Source: Meinhardsimonia xiamenensis
GTDB taxonomy: Bacteria; Pseudomonadota; Alphaproteobacteria; Rhodobacterales; Rhodobacteraceae
Length of the DNA: 64,000 nucleotides
NCBI RefSeq assembly: GCF_900102905.1
Contig: NZ_FNFV01000003.1
Location: 186,001-250,000 of the forward strand
Direction: 5' to 3'
This document shows, in pieces, positions 55,851-64,000 of this stretch. A program made the translations under genes and the position numbers. A model generated the notes under the pieces. It did no database searches. It was not told where the DNA came from and worked only from the letters and a program-made list of their open reading frames with translations. Within the stretch, counting starts at the first letter, position 1, and each line of letters opens with the position of its first letter.

Positions 55851-58800
55851 ATGAGCCTGCGCGATGTGAGCCTTCACGACCGTTTCGATCTGCAGAAGTC
55901 GCCGGTTCTGCTGAACGGCACCCAGGCGCTGGTGCGGCTGATGCTGATGCAGAAGGCGCGCGACCGCGCGGCGGGGCTGAACACCGCGGGCCTCGTCACC
56001 GGCTATCGCGGCTCGCCCTTGGGCGGCGTCGATCAGCAGATGTGGCGCGCGCAGGCCGATCTCGAGGCGAATGACATCCGCTTCATCCCCGGCCTCAACG
56101 AGGATCTCGCCGCTACCGCGCTGTGGGGCACGCAGCAGGCGGAGCTGCGCGGCGAGGGGCGCTTCGACGGCGTGTTCGGCCTGTGGTACGGCAAGGGCCC
56201 CGGCGTGGACCGCTCGGGCGACGTGATGCGGCATGCGAACATGGCGGGCACCTCGCCCCATGGCGGCGTGCTGATGGCGATGGGCGACGATCACACCGGC
56301 GAATCCTCCACCACGCTGCACCAGTCCGACTGGGCGATGGTGGACGCCTACATGCCGGTGCTGAGCCCCGCCGGCGTGCAGGAAATTCTCGATTACGGCA
56401 TCTACGGCTTTGCCCTGTCGCGCTTCGCCGGCGTCTGGGCCGGGCTGAAGCTGATGAAGGACACGGTGGAGGCGACCGCCGTCGTCGATGGCCGGCCGGA
56501 GCGGATGCAGCTCATCACGCCAGACTTCGCGATGCCCGAAGGCGGGCTCAACATCAGGCTGATCGACACGCCGGTGGCGCAGGAAGCGCGCATGATCGAC
56601 TACAAGCGCTTCGCCGCCGAGGCCTTCGCCCGCGCCAACAGCATCGACCGGCGCGTCTGGGGGGCGCCGGGCGCGAAGATCGGCTTTGTCGCGGCGGGCA
56701 AGAACTGGCTCGATCTTGTCCACGCGCTCGAGCTTCTGGGGCTGGACGAGGCCGAGGCGCGGCGGCTCGGGATCACCACCTACAAGGTGGGCCAGACCTT
56801 CCCGCTCGACATGCAAAGCTTCCGCGAATGGGCCGAGGGGCTCGAGCTGATCGTCATCGTCGAGGAAAAGCGCAAGCTGATCGAGGTGCAGGCCAAGGAG
56901 GCGATCTTCGACGACCGCCGCGGCCGGCGCGTCTACGGCTGGCGCAACGACCGCGGCGAGGAGCTCTTCCCCACCCGCTATGCGCTCGACCCGGTGATGA
57001 TCGCCGAGAAGATCGGCGCCATCCTCATCGAGGAGGGGCGCGGCACCGAGGGTGTGAAGGCGGGGCTCCGGCGGATCGAGGAGGCCCGCCGCGCCGACAA
57101 TGCCCCCGAGATCGCCCAGCGCCTGCCCTGGTTCTGCTCGGGCTGCCCGCACAACACCTCCACGAAGCTGCCCGAGGGCAGCCGCGCCTATGCCGGCATC
57201 GGCTGTCACTACATGGTGCAGTGGATGGACCGCGAGACCATCGGCTTCACCCAGATGGGCGGGGAGGGGGCGAACTGGGTGGGCGAGGCGCCGTTTTCGA
57301 AGCGCGCCCATGTCTTCCAGAACCTCGGCGACGGCACCTATGAGCATTCGGGCGTGCAGGCGATCCGCTTCGCCGTCGCCACCAACACCAACATCACCTA
57401 CAAGATCCTCTACAACGACGCGGTCGCCATGACCGGCGGCCAGCCGCTCGAGGGCGGTCTGACACCCCAGCAGATCGCGCGCGAGCTTCTGGCGATGGGC
57501 GTGAAAAGGGTCGCGCTCGTCTACGATCCCAAGGAAGAGCTCGACTTGGCGAGCTTCCCGCCCGAAGTCGAGAAGCACACCCGCGACGAGCTTCTCGCGG
57601 TGGAAAGGAAGTTTCGGGACATCAGGGGCGTCACGGCGATCGTCTACGTCCAGACCTGCGCGGCCGAGAAGCGCCGCCGCCGCAAGCGCGGTGCCTTCCC
57701 CGACCCCGACCTGCGCGTTTTCATCGACCCCGACGTGTGCGAGGGCTGCGGGGACTGCGGCGTGCAGTCGAACTGCGTCTCGATCGTCCCGCTCGAGACC
57801 GAATTCGGCCGCAAGCGCGCCATCGACCAGTCCTCCTGCAACAAGGACTTCTCCTGCCTCGACGGCTTCTGCCCCTCCTTCGTCACCGTCAAGGGGGCGA
57901 AGATACGCAAGGCCGCGACGGTGGAGGTCGATGTGGGCCATCTGCCCGAGCCAGAGCTGCCCCCGATCGCGGGAACCTGGAACACGGTCATCACCGGCGT
58001 GGGGGGCACCGGCGTTGTCACCATCGGCGCGGTGATGGCCATGGCCGCCCATCTCGACGGCAAGGGTGCGGGCATGATGGAGATGGCGGGTCTTGCCCAG
58101 AAGGGCGGCGCGGTGGCGATCCACTGCCGCATCGGCGAAACCCCCGAGGCGATCAGCGCCATCCGCGTGGCCACCGGCGAGGCCGATGCGCTGATCGGCG
58201 GCGATCTCGTCGTGTCGGCCGGCGCGAAGACGCTGGCGCTCACCGCGCCGGGGCGCACCGGCGCGGTGGTCAATTCGCACGAGATCATCACCGGCCAGTT
58301 CACGCAGGACCCCGAATTCCGCCTGCCCGCCGAGCGGCTGCGCCTGTCTCTCGAGGCGCGCCTTGGCGCGCGGCTCACCCTGCTCGACGCGACCGAGATC
58401 GCGCGGCTCGCGATGGGCGACACGATCTTCTCCAACATGATCGTCTTCGGCGCGGCATGGCAGCAGGGCCTGGTGCCGCTCTCGCATGAGGCGATCCTGC
58501 GCGCGATCGAGCTCAACGGCGCGGCCGTCGAGCCCAACAAGCGCGCCTTCGAGCTCGGCCGCTGGGCCGCGCTCAACCCCGAGGCGGCGGCGGCGCTGGG
58601 CGGCGAGAGGGTGGCGCAGAAGCCCAGGACGCTTGCCGAGCGCATTGCCCTGCGCGCCGAGCACCTTGAGGCCTACCAGTCGAAGCGGCTCGCCCGGCGC
58701 TACCTCAAGCTTGTCGAGTCCGTCGAGGACGAGCGCCTGCGCGAGGCCATCGCCAAGGGCTATCACAAGCTCCTTGCCTGCAAGGACGAATACGAGGTCG

Positions 58801-59255
58801 CCCGGCTTCTCTCCCGCACCGCGGCCAAGGCGGCGGAGGCGTTCGAGGGTGATCTCGAACTCACCTACCACCTCGCCCCGCCGCTCCTTGCCCGCAAGGG
58901 CCCCGAGGGGCGGCCGAAGAAGCGCGCCTTCGGCCCCTGGCTTGCCCGCTTCCTGCCGCTGCTTGCGCGACTGAAGTTCCTGCGCGGCACGCCCTTCGAC
59001 CCCTTCGGATACACCCAGGAGCGGCGCATGGAGCGCGCGCTGATCCGTCAGTATGAGGCGGATGTCGCCCGGCTTCTCGACGGCGCGGCGGCGCGCAACA
59101 TGGAGGCGGCCGTGGCGCTGGCCGAGCTGCCGCTCATGATCCGCGGCTTCGGCCCGGTGAAGGCGGCAAATGCCGAGAAGGCGGCGAAGCGGCGAGAGGA
59201 GCTCTGGGCCGCCATCGAGGCGGGGCCCGCCCCGCTCCGGCAGGCCGCCGAATAG
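55851..59255 (+). CDS. Indolepyruvate ferredoxin oxidoreductase (fused, 1134 aa)
   Basis: A large TPP and Fe-S enzyme of the 2-oxoacid:ferredoxin oxidoreductase family that decarboxylates aryl-pyruvates to acyl-CoA. In one chain: N-terminal pyrimidine-binding region ([40 protein letters not shown]), a TPP/Fe-S segment ([17 protein letters not shown]), [12 protein letters not shown] with [20 protein letters not shown], a cysteine cluster [13 protein letters not shown] and [12 protein letters not shown], then the gamma domain [42 protein letters not shown] precedes ATG 55851. The usual ferredoxin partner is not adjacent. The closing 200 residues ([13 protein letters not shown] region) form the DUF-type C-terminal extension. 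Confidence 0.88.
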   Translation: MSLRDVSLHDRFDLQKSPVLLNGTQALVRLMLMQKARDRAAGLNTAGLVTGYRGSPLGGVDQQMWRAQADLEANDIRFIPGLNEDLAATALWGTQQAELRGEGRFDGVFGLWYGKGPGVDRSGDVMRHANMAGTSPHGGVLMAMGDDHTGESSTTLHQSDWAMVDAYMPVLSPAGVQEILDYGIYGFALSRFAGVWAGLKLMKDTVEATAVVDGRPERMQLITPDFAMPEGGLNIRLIDTPVAQEARMIDYKRFAAEAFARANSIDRRVWGAPGAKIGFVAAGKNWLDLVHALELLGLDEAEARRLGITTYKVGQTFPLDMQSFREWAEGLELIVIVEEKRKLIEVQAKEAIFDDRRGRRVYGWRNDRGEELFPTRYALDPVMIAEKIGAILIEEGRGTEGVKAGLRRIEEARRADNAPEIAQRLPWFCSGCPHNTSTKLPEGSRAYAGIGCHYMVQWMDRETIGFTQMGGEGANWVGEAPFSKRAHVFQNLGDGTYEHSGVQAIRFAVATNTNITYKILYNDAVAMTGGQPLEGGLTPQQIARELLAMGVKRVALVYDPKEELDLASFPPEVEKHTRDELLAVERKFRDIRGVTAIVYVQTCAAEKRRRRKRGAFPDPDLRVFIDPDVCEGCGDCGVQSNCVSIVPLETEFGRKRAIDQSSCNKDFSCLDGFCPSFVTVKGAKIRKAATVEVDVGHLPEPELPPIAGTWNTVITGVGGTGVVTIGAVMAMAAHLDGKGAGMMEMAGLAQKGGAVAIHCRIGETPEAISAIRVATGEADALIGGDLVVSAGAKTLALTAPGRTGAVVNSHEIITGQFTQDPEFRLPAERLRLSLEARLGARLTLLDATEIARLAMGDTIFSNMIVFGAAWQQGLVPLSHEAILRAIELNGAAVEPNKRAFELGRWAALNPEAAAALGGERVAQKPRTLAERIALRAEHLEAYQSKRLARRYLKLVESVEDERLREAIAKGYHKLLACKDEYEVARLLSRTAAKAAEAFEGDLELTYHLAPPLLARKGPEGRPKKRAFGPWLARFLPLLARLKFLRGTPFDPFGYTQERRMERALIRQYEADVARLLDGAAARNMEAAVALAELPLMIRGFGPVKAANAEKAAKRREELWAAIEAGPAPLRQAAE

Positions 59256-59353
59256 GTGATCGCGGGGTTTGGCCGGCGCGGAGATTCGGATGTGGAAATC
59301 GCGGCGCGTTCGGCCTAATTGCGGTGCGCGATCACAGGGGAGACTCGAGACAC

Positions 59354-60166
59354 ATGGCCGTCGGCATCTTCGATTCGGGGCTGGGTGGACTGACCGTGCT
59401 CGACGCGATCACGAAACGCCTGCCCGACCAGGCGTTGATCTACTATGGCGACAACGCCCATGCGCCCTATGGGGTGCGCGATGCCGATGACATCTTCCGC
59501 CTGACCACCGCCGGCGTGCAGCGGCTCTTCGATGCCGGCTGTGATCTCGTCATTCTTGCCTGCAACACCGCCTCGGCCGCGGCCCTGCGCCGCATGCAGG
59601 AGACATGGGTGCCCCGCGACAAGCGCGTGCTGGGCGTGTTCGTGCCGCTCATCGAGGCGCTCACCGAAAGGCCGTGGGGCGACAACTCGCCGCCGCGCGA
59701 GGTGTCGGTGAAGCATGTCGCGCTCTTCGCCACACCCGCCACCGTGGCCAGCCGCGCCTTTCAGCGCGAGCTTGCCTTCCGCGCCATCGGCGTTGATGTC
59801 GAGGCGCAGAGCTGCGCCGGCGTCGTCGATGCCATCGAGGAGGGCGACATGATCCTCGCCGAGGCGCTGGTCAGAAGCCATGTCGAGGCGCTCAAGCGCA
59901 AGATGCCAAACCCCGAGGCGGCGGTTCTCGGCTGCACCCACTACCCGCTGGTCGAGGACGTGTTCCGCGCCGCACTCGGCCCCGAGGTGAAGGTGTTCAG
60001 CCAGCCGCGAATCGTGGCCGAAAGCCTTGCCGACTACCTCGCTCGCCACCCCGAGCGGGCAGGGAAGGGCACCGAGTCCTTCTTCCTCACCACGGGCGAC
60101 CCGCGCCGCGTCTCGGACGGGGCCACGCGGTTTCTCCGCCGCCGCATCGAGTTCCGCGCCGCCTGA
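59354..60166 (+). CDS. murI: Glutamate racemase
   Basis: Makes D-glutamate for peptidoglycan from L-glutamate using two cysteines. The 270-aa protein begins [20 protein letters not shown], has [14 protein letters not shown], the first catalytic Cys in [15 protein letters not shown] and the second in [15 protein letters not shown]. It has the right length and order. ATG 59354 is preceded by AGGGGAGA about 10 bases away; an upstream in-frame ATG at 59324 is possible. A GC-rich hairpin follows at 60214-60230. Confidence 0.95.
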   Translation: MAVGIFDSGLGGLTVLDAITKRLPDQALIYYGDNAHAPYGVRDADDIFRLTTAGVQRLFDAGCDLVILACNTASAAALRRMQETWVPRDKRVLGVFVPLIEALTERPWGDNSPPREVSVKHVALFATPATVASRAFQRELAFRAIGVDVEAQSCAGVVDAIEEGDMILAEALVRSHVEALKRKMPNPEAAVLGCTHYPLVEDVFRAALGPEVKVFSQPRIVAESLADYLARHPERAGKGTESFFLTTGDPRRVSDGATRFLRRRIEFRAA

Positions 60167-60195
60167 GGCCGGGCGCCGCGCCCTTCCTCCATCAC

Positions 60196-60230
60196 CTTGG
60201 TCCAAATACCCACCCGCGGCGCAGCCGCGG
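60196..60230 (+). terminator. Hairpin and reverse-oriented GGGTATTTGGACC element after murI
   Basis: CCGCGGC-GCA-GCCGCGG (60214-60230) is a perfect 7-bp stem with a 3-nt loop. Just before it, CTTGGTCCAAATACCC (60196-60211) is the reverse of the GGGTATTT motif seen after the P450. T runs are lacking; it may terminate the transcript with Rho. Confidence 0.4.
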
Positions 60231-60331
60231 CAATGTCGCATTTGGCACAAGCGACGGTGAAATCGGGCAAGGCCGGCGCCACAACGCGCCTCTACTCTTG
60301 CACAGACGCAGGAGGAGAGAGGCAAGGCCCG

Positions 60332-61492
60332 ATGGATTTCGCGCTGAGCGAGGAGCAGGAGCTGATCGTCGCCACCGTGCGGCAATTCGTCGAGCGCGAG
60401 ATCTACCCGCATGAGGCGGAGGTGGAGCGTCTGGGCCGCGTGCCACCGGAGCTTGCCGCCGAGATCCGGGCCAAGGTCATCGAGATGGGCTTCTGGGCCT
60501 GCAACTTTCCCGCCGAGGTGGGGGGCGCGGGGCTGAGCCATCTCGACTTCACGCTGGTCGAACGCGAGCTTGGGCGCGGATCGATGGCGCTCACGCATTT
60601 CTTCGGCCGGCCGCAGAACATCCTGATGGCCTGCGAGGGCGAGCAGCGCGAGCGCTACCTCTTTCCCGCCGTGCGCGGCGAGAAGATGGACGCGCTGGCA
60701 ATGACCGAGCCCGGCGCGGGCTCCGACATCCGCTCGATGGCCACAACGGCGGTGCGGCAGGGCGGCGACTGGGTCATCAACGGCACCAAGCACTTCATCT
60801 CGGGCGCCGACACCGCCGACTTCTTCATCGTCTTCGTCGCCACCGGCGTGGACGACACGCCCAAGGGGCCGAAGAAGCGCATCACCTGCTTTCTCGTCGA
60901 TCGCGGCACGCCCGGCTTCACCGTGCGCGAGGGCTACCGCTCGGTCTCGCACCGCGGCTATCACAACTGCATCCTCGAGTTCGACGACTGCCGCCTGCCC
61001 GACTCCCAGATTCTGGGCGAGGTTGACGGCGGATTCGCGGTGATGAACGAGTGGCTCTATGCCACGCGGCTCACCGTTGCCGCCTTCTGCGTGGGGCGCG
61101 CGCGGCGGGTCTTCGACCACGCGCTGTCATGGGCAGCGGAGCGGCGCCAGTTCGGCCAGCCGATCGGCCGGTTTCAGGGCGTGGGCTTCCAGATCGCCGA
61201 CATGATCACCGAGATCGATGCCGCCGACTGGCTCACGCTCTCGGCCGCCTGGCGGCTCGACCGGGGCCTGCCCGCTAACCGCGAGATTGCCTCGGCCAAG
61301 CTCTACGCCAGCGAGATGCTGGCGCGGGTGACCGATGCCACGGTGCAGATTCACGGCGGCATGGGGCTGATGGACGATCTGCCCATCGAGCGCTTCTGGC
61401 GCGACGCGCGGGTGGAGCGGATCTGGGACGGCACCTCCGAGATCCAGCGCCACATCATCTCGCGCGAGTTGTTGCGGCCCTTGGGTGCGTGA
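60332..61492 (+). CDS. Acyl-CoA dehydrogenase (carnitine/crotonobetaine-type context)
   Basis: A 386-aa FAD-dependent acyl-CoA dehydrogenase. It begins MDFALSEEQELIVATVRQFV, has AMTEPGAGSDIRSM, FDDCRLPDSQILGEVDGGF, EWLYATRLTVAAFCVGRA, and the C-terminal signature IHGGMGLMDDLPIERFWRDA. The usual catalytic Glu is replaced by Asp in RIWDGTSEIQ, so the base may lie elsewhere, as in some long-chain, isovaleryl and caiA-like enzymes. GGAGGAGAGAGG precedes ATG 60332. It heads an operon with an NDP-forming CoA ligase and a caiD-like gene, suggesting a role in gamma-butyrobetaine or crotonobetaine metabolism, which is inferred. Confidence 0.85.
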   Translation: MDFALSEEQELIVATVRQFVEREIYPHEAEVERLGRVPPELAAEIRAKVIEMGFWACNFPAEVGGAGLSHLDFTLVERELGRGSMALTHFFGRPQNILMACEGEQRERYLFPAVRGEKMDALAMTEPGAGSDIRSMATTAVRQGGDWVINGTKHFISGADTADFFIVFVATGVDDTPKGPKKRITCFLVDRGTPGFTVREGYRSVSHRGYHNCILEFDDCRLPDSQILGEVDGGFAVMNEWLYATRLTVAAFCVGRARRVFDHALSWAAERRQFGQPIGRFQGVGFQIADMITEIDAADWLTLSAAWRLDRGLPANREIASAKLYASEMLARVTDATVQIHGGMGLMDDLPIERFWRDARVERIWDGTSEIQRHIISRELLRPLGA

Positions 61493-61539
61493 GATGCGAC
61501 AGGTGAGGAGGCTGGTTTCAGGCGTCCCGGCAAGGCACA

Positions 61540-61617
61540 GGGCATGCGCCCGACCGGGCGGGTGCAGAATGCGCCCGCCTGGGGGCGGGCGGGCGCATGC
61601 CCGGCCTGACGGCCGGG
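61540..61617 (+). repeat. Complex intergenic inverted repeats between acyl-CoA dehydrogenase and CoA ligase
   Basis: A perfect 13-bp stem, GGGCATGCGCCCG with CGGGCGCATGCCC (61540-61552, 61590-61602), encloses a 37-nt GC-rich loop with a second copy of ATGCGCCCG (61569-61577). It is immediately followed by the 7-bp hairpin CCCGGCC/GGCCGGG with a 4-nt loop (61600-61617). It may attenuate or end transcription inside the operon, or stabilise the upstream RNA. Confidence 0.5.
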
Positions 61618-61663
61618 CCGGGGACCGTCTCTTCGCCGTTTCCCAAAGGCGCCTCTCCCGGCC

Positions 61664-63727
61664 ATGACTTCCGATCTCTCGCGCCTCTTCCGTCCGCGCG
61701 CCATCGCCGTGATCGGCGGAGGTGTGTGGGGTGCGAATGTGATCGCCACCTGCCGCAAGATGGGTTTTGACGGCAGGCTCATGGCCGTCCATCCCACCCG
61801 CGGCGAGATCGCCGGCGTGCCGGCGGTGCGCCGCGTGGCCGATCTGCCCGTCGCGCCCGACGCGGCCTTCGTCGCCGTCAACCGCGCCGCCGCCATCGAG
61901 GCCATCGAAGAGCTTGGCCGGAGGGGCGCAGGCGGCGCGGTGTGTTTCGCATCCGGCTTTGCAGAGGCCGATGCCGAAACCGGCGACGGCGCGGCACTTC
62001 AGGCGCGCCTGCTCGCCGTGGCAGGCCGCATGCCGATCCTCGGCCCCAACTGCTACGGCTTCATCAACGCGCTCGACCGCGCCGCCCTCTGGCCCGATCA
62101 GCACGGGCTCGTGCCGGTCGAGCGCGGCGTTGCCCTTGTCGGGCAGTCCTCGAACATGCTCATCAACCTGACGATGCAGCGGCGGGGGCTGCCCATCTCC
62201 CACGTCGTCGCCGCGGGAAATCAGGCGCAGCTCGGGCTTGCCGCCATCGGCCGCGCGCTCCTTGCCGACGACAGGGTCACGGCGCTGGGCCTGCACATCG
62301 AAGGCTTGGGCGATCCTTCAGCCTTCGAGGCGCTGGCGCGGGCGGCGCGGGCGGTCGGCAAACCCGTTGTTGCGCTCAAGGTGGGCGCATCGGCCGAGGC
62401 GCAGACGGCCACGCTTTCGCATACCGCGTCTCTGGTGGGAAGCGCGGCCGGGGCGGCGGCACTTTTCGCCCGCCTCGGAGTCGCGCAGGTGCATGACCTC
62501 GCCTCCTTTCTCGAGGCCCTGAAGCTTGCCCATGGGCTCGGCAGGCTCCCGGCCGCGAGCCTCGCGTCGATGTCCTGCTCGGGCGGCGAGGCGAGCCTGA
62601 TGGCCGACATGGCGGCGGCGCGCGGCATCGCCTTTCCGGCGCTGACAGAAGGACAGCGCGCCCGCCTGCGCGAGGTCTTGGGGCCCAAGGTCGCGCTTTC
62701 CAACCCCCTCGACTACCACACCTACATCTGGGGCGACACGGAGGCGATGGCGGAGACCTTCGCTGCCATGCTCGCGGGCCCGGCCGCGCTTGGCTGCCTG
62801 ATCGTGGACTATCCACGGGCCGACCGCTGCGACGCCTCCGCCTGGGCGCCGGTGATCGAGGCGGCCGCGCGGGCGCGCGCCGCTTCCGCCTGTCCCCTTG
62901 CGCTGCTGGCCACGCTGCCCGAGAACATGCCCGAGGAGATTGCCGCCGAGGCCTTCGCGCGGGGGCTGGTGCCGCTCGCAGGCCTCGCCGAGGCACTCGA
63001 CGCTATCGCCGCCCTCGCGCGCGCGGGCGGAGCGCCCGAGGCACCGGCTCCCGCCTTTGCGCCCCCAGAGCCTGCCGGTGGCCGCGTGACATTGTCCGAG
63101 GCCGAGGCGAAGGCCGCGCTCGCGGACCATGGGCTCGCAGTGCCGGCCGGGCGCCGGGCGGCGAGCGCGGCGCAGGCGCGCGAGGCGGCCGAGGCGCTGG
63201 GCTTTCCGGTCGTTCTCAAGGCAGAGGGGATTGCCCACAAGACCGAGGCCGGGGCGGTGCGGCTCGGGCTCACCTCGGGCGCGGAGGTGGAGGCGGCGGC
63301 GCGCGCGATGGGCGCGGGCAGCTTCCTTGTCGAGCGCATGGTCGAGGGCGCGGTGGCCGAACTCGTGCTGGGCATCACCCGCGATCCGGCGCATGGCTTT
63401 CTGCTCACCATCGGCGCGGGCGGGCAGCTTGCCGAGCTCTTGGCCGACACCGCGACGCTGATCGTCCCGGCAGGCCGGGCGGAAATCCTGGCCGCGCTGT
63501 CGCGCCTGCGCATCTGGCGGCTGCTCGCGGGCTGGCGGGGGGCACCGGCGGGCAACATCGAAGCGGTTGCGGATGCCGCCCTTGCGCTGCAGGATTTCGT
63601 GATCGCCGCGGAAGGGCGCGTGGTGGAGGCCGAGATCAACCCGCTCATCGTCACGCCCGAGCGCGCCGTGGCGGCCGATGCGCTGGTGGTCAGGATCGAA
63701 AGCGAAGGGGAGGGCGCCGATGGCTGA
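61664..63727 (+). CDS. NDP-forming acyl-CoA synthetase (acetate-CoA ligase family)
   Basis: A 687-aa fused CoA ligase that forms acyl-CoA with ADP or GDP recycling to NTP. N-terminal CoA-binding Rossmann domain ([20 protein letters not shown]), a flavodoxin-like succinyl-CoA-ligase domain with phospho-His candidate His253 in [11 protein letters not shown], and a C-terminal ATP-grasp domain (about 465-687: [50 protein letters not shown]). The substrate is inferred to be carnitine, crotonobetaine or gamma-butyrobetaine from the caiD neighbour. It lacks a clear ribosome site, and a structured 171-base gap precedes it. It overlaps the next start by 8 bases. Confidence 0.85.
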   Translation: MTSDLSRLFRPRAIAVIGGGVWGANVIATCRKMGFDGRLMAVHPTRGEIAGVPAVRRVADLPVAPDAAFVAVNRAAAIEAIEELGRRGAGGAVCFASGFAEADAETGDGAALQARLLAVAGRMPILGPNCYGFINALDRAALWPDQHGLVPVERGVALVGQSSNMLINLTMQRRGLPISHVVAAGNQAQLGLAAIGRALLADDRVTALGLHIEGLGDPSAFEALARAARAVGKPVVALKVGASAEAQTATLSHTASLVGSAAGAAALFARLGVAQVHDLASFLEALKLAHGLGRLPAASLASMSCSGGEASLMADMAAARGIAFPALTEGQRARLREVLGPKVALSNPLDYHTYIWGDTEAMAETFAAMLAGPAALGCLIVDYPRADRCDASAWAPVIEAAARARAASACPLALLATLPENMPEEIAAEAFARGLVPLAGLAEALDAIAALARAGGAPEAPAPAFAPPEPAGGRVTLSEAEAKAALADHGLAVPAGRRAASAAQAREAAEALGFPVVLKAEGIAHKTEAGAVRLGLTSGAEVEAAARAMGAGSFLVERMVEGAVAELVLGITRDPAHGFLLTIGAGGQLAELLADTATLIVPAGRAEILAALSRLRIWRLLAGWRGAPAGNIEAVADAALALQDFVIAAEGRVVEAEINPLIVTPERAVAADALVVRIESEGEGADG

Positions 63728-64000
63728 ATTGAAGGTGCGTGACGAAGGGCCGCTAAGGGTCACCCGCCGTGGCCATGTGGCCGAATTCACGCTGGACCGC
63801 CCGCCCGCCAACGCCATCGACCTCGCCACGAGCCGGATCATGGGCGAAATCTTCACCGAGTTCCGCGATGACCCCGAGATTCGCGTCGGTCTGGTGACGG
63901 CGGCGGGCGAGAAGTTCTTCTGCCCCGGCTGGGATCTGAAGGCCGCGGCGGCGGGCGACGCGGTGGACGGCGACTATGGCGTCGGCGGCTTCGGGGGTCT
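63720..64000 (+). CDS. Carnitinyl-CoA dehydratase/enoyl-CoA hydratase (CaiD-like), truncated by window end
   Basis: The first 93 codons of a crotonase-family enzyme that runs off the window end. The product begins [20 protein letters not shown] and contains [40 protein letters not shown] and [20 protein letters not shown]. The block [28 protein letters not shown] matches the N-terminus of E. coli CaiD, which hydrates crotonobetainyl-CoA to carnitinyl-CoA. ATG 63720 overlaps the ligase stop by 8 bases. The carnitine link is inferred from this N-terminal resemblance. Confidence 0.8.
   Translation, partial: MAELKVRDEGPLRVTRRGHVAEFTLDRPPANAIDLATSRIMGEIFTEFRDDPEIRVGLVTAAGEKFFCPGWDLKAAAAGDAVDGDYGVGGFGG

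Noticed and set aside
55797-58871. 1024-codon open frame opposite the indolepyruvate oxidoreductase
   Set aside because: It is antisense to a gene with intact TPP and Fe-S motifs and a strong ribosome site; the amino-acid bias marks it as a shadow.

Overview
The window is about 67% G+C, has no rRNA, insertion sequence, integrase island or CRISPR array, and looks like chromosome from an alphaproteobacterium of the Rhodobacterales (Rhodobacteraceae/Paracoccaceae). The indicators are a DUF1127 protein, a one-step phosphatidylcholine synthase, a fused carnitine dehydrogenase/thioesterase, a valine-degradation operon, a DUF484-xerC pair, an alphaproteobacterial LexA box (GAAC-N7-GAAC), and the style of the intergenic hairpins. 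Assignments rest on reading motifs and remembered family features; no database search was run.

Layout. 0-5.3 kb: DUF1127, coaD, a CBS protein, a LysR regulator divergent from mmsA, a SpoIIAA-like protein and truA. 5.4-8.9 kb: carnitine catabolism (cdhAB fusion, cdhC) with an aldo/keto reductase. 9.1-20.2 kb: a DsrE-like secreted protein, an SOS-boxed imuA-like gene, an MFS carrier, metG, an HtrA-like protease, tRNA-Leu(UAA), a rhomboid, suhB, a periplasmic sorbosone-dehydrogenase/cytochrome c pair, and divergent metR/metF. 20.5-22.2 kb: an H-NOX-fold protein followed by an HNOBA-GGDEF diguanylate cyclase. 22.2-35.1 kb: ileS, msrA, an MFS protein, a YeeE/YedE transporter, priA, a fructose-6-phosphate-aldolase-type transaldolase, DUF484-xerC and pcs-corA. 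35.2-40.3 kb: a second SpoIIAA-like protein, ybdK, and the valine operon acd-HIBCH-mmsB. 40.4-50 kb: P450, GlcG-like, PuuD-like, kynU with an SDR, gap, a 47-aa membrane protein, hpf, DUF2267 and tkt. 49.5-55.7 kb: coiled-coil/zapA, bolA-grxD, a cupredoxin with a Cys/His-rich partner, purL, a small-RNA gene and a LysR regulator. 55.9-64 kb: a large indolepyruvate oxidoreductase, murI, and an acyl-CoA dehydrogenase/NDP-forming CoA ligase/carnitinyl-CoA dehydratase operon cut by the window end.

How the genes work together. Several pathways are split. Valine degradation uses acd-HIBCH-mmsB (37-40 kb) plus mmsA (2.4 kb). Quaternary-amine catabolism uses cdhAB/cdhC (5.4-7.8 kb) and probably the CoA-dependent caiD-type operon at 60.3-64 kb. 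gap, tkt and fsa serve central carbon metabolism; metR/metF and metG serve methionine supply and use.

The observations I rate highest are: (1) the H-NOX protein has Arg104 where the heme-ligating histidine should be and a degenerate YxSxR motif, yet keeps its HNOBA-GGDEF partner; (2) an unannotated small RNA of about 80 nt at 54586-54666 with a clear promoter, a CCTCCC loop and a U-rich terminator, resembling the alphaproteobacterial alpha-r8/MmgR (suhB-motif) RNA; (3) an SOS-boxed imuA-like gene with no imuB or dnaE2 next to it; and (4) several perfect inverted repeats placed as operators in front of metF, the indolepyruvate oxidoreductase, the valine operon and the YeeE gene.
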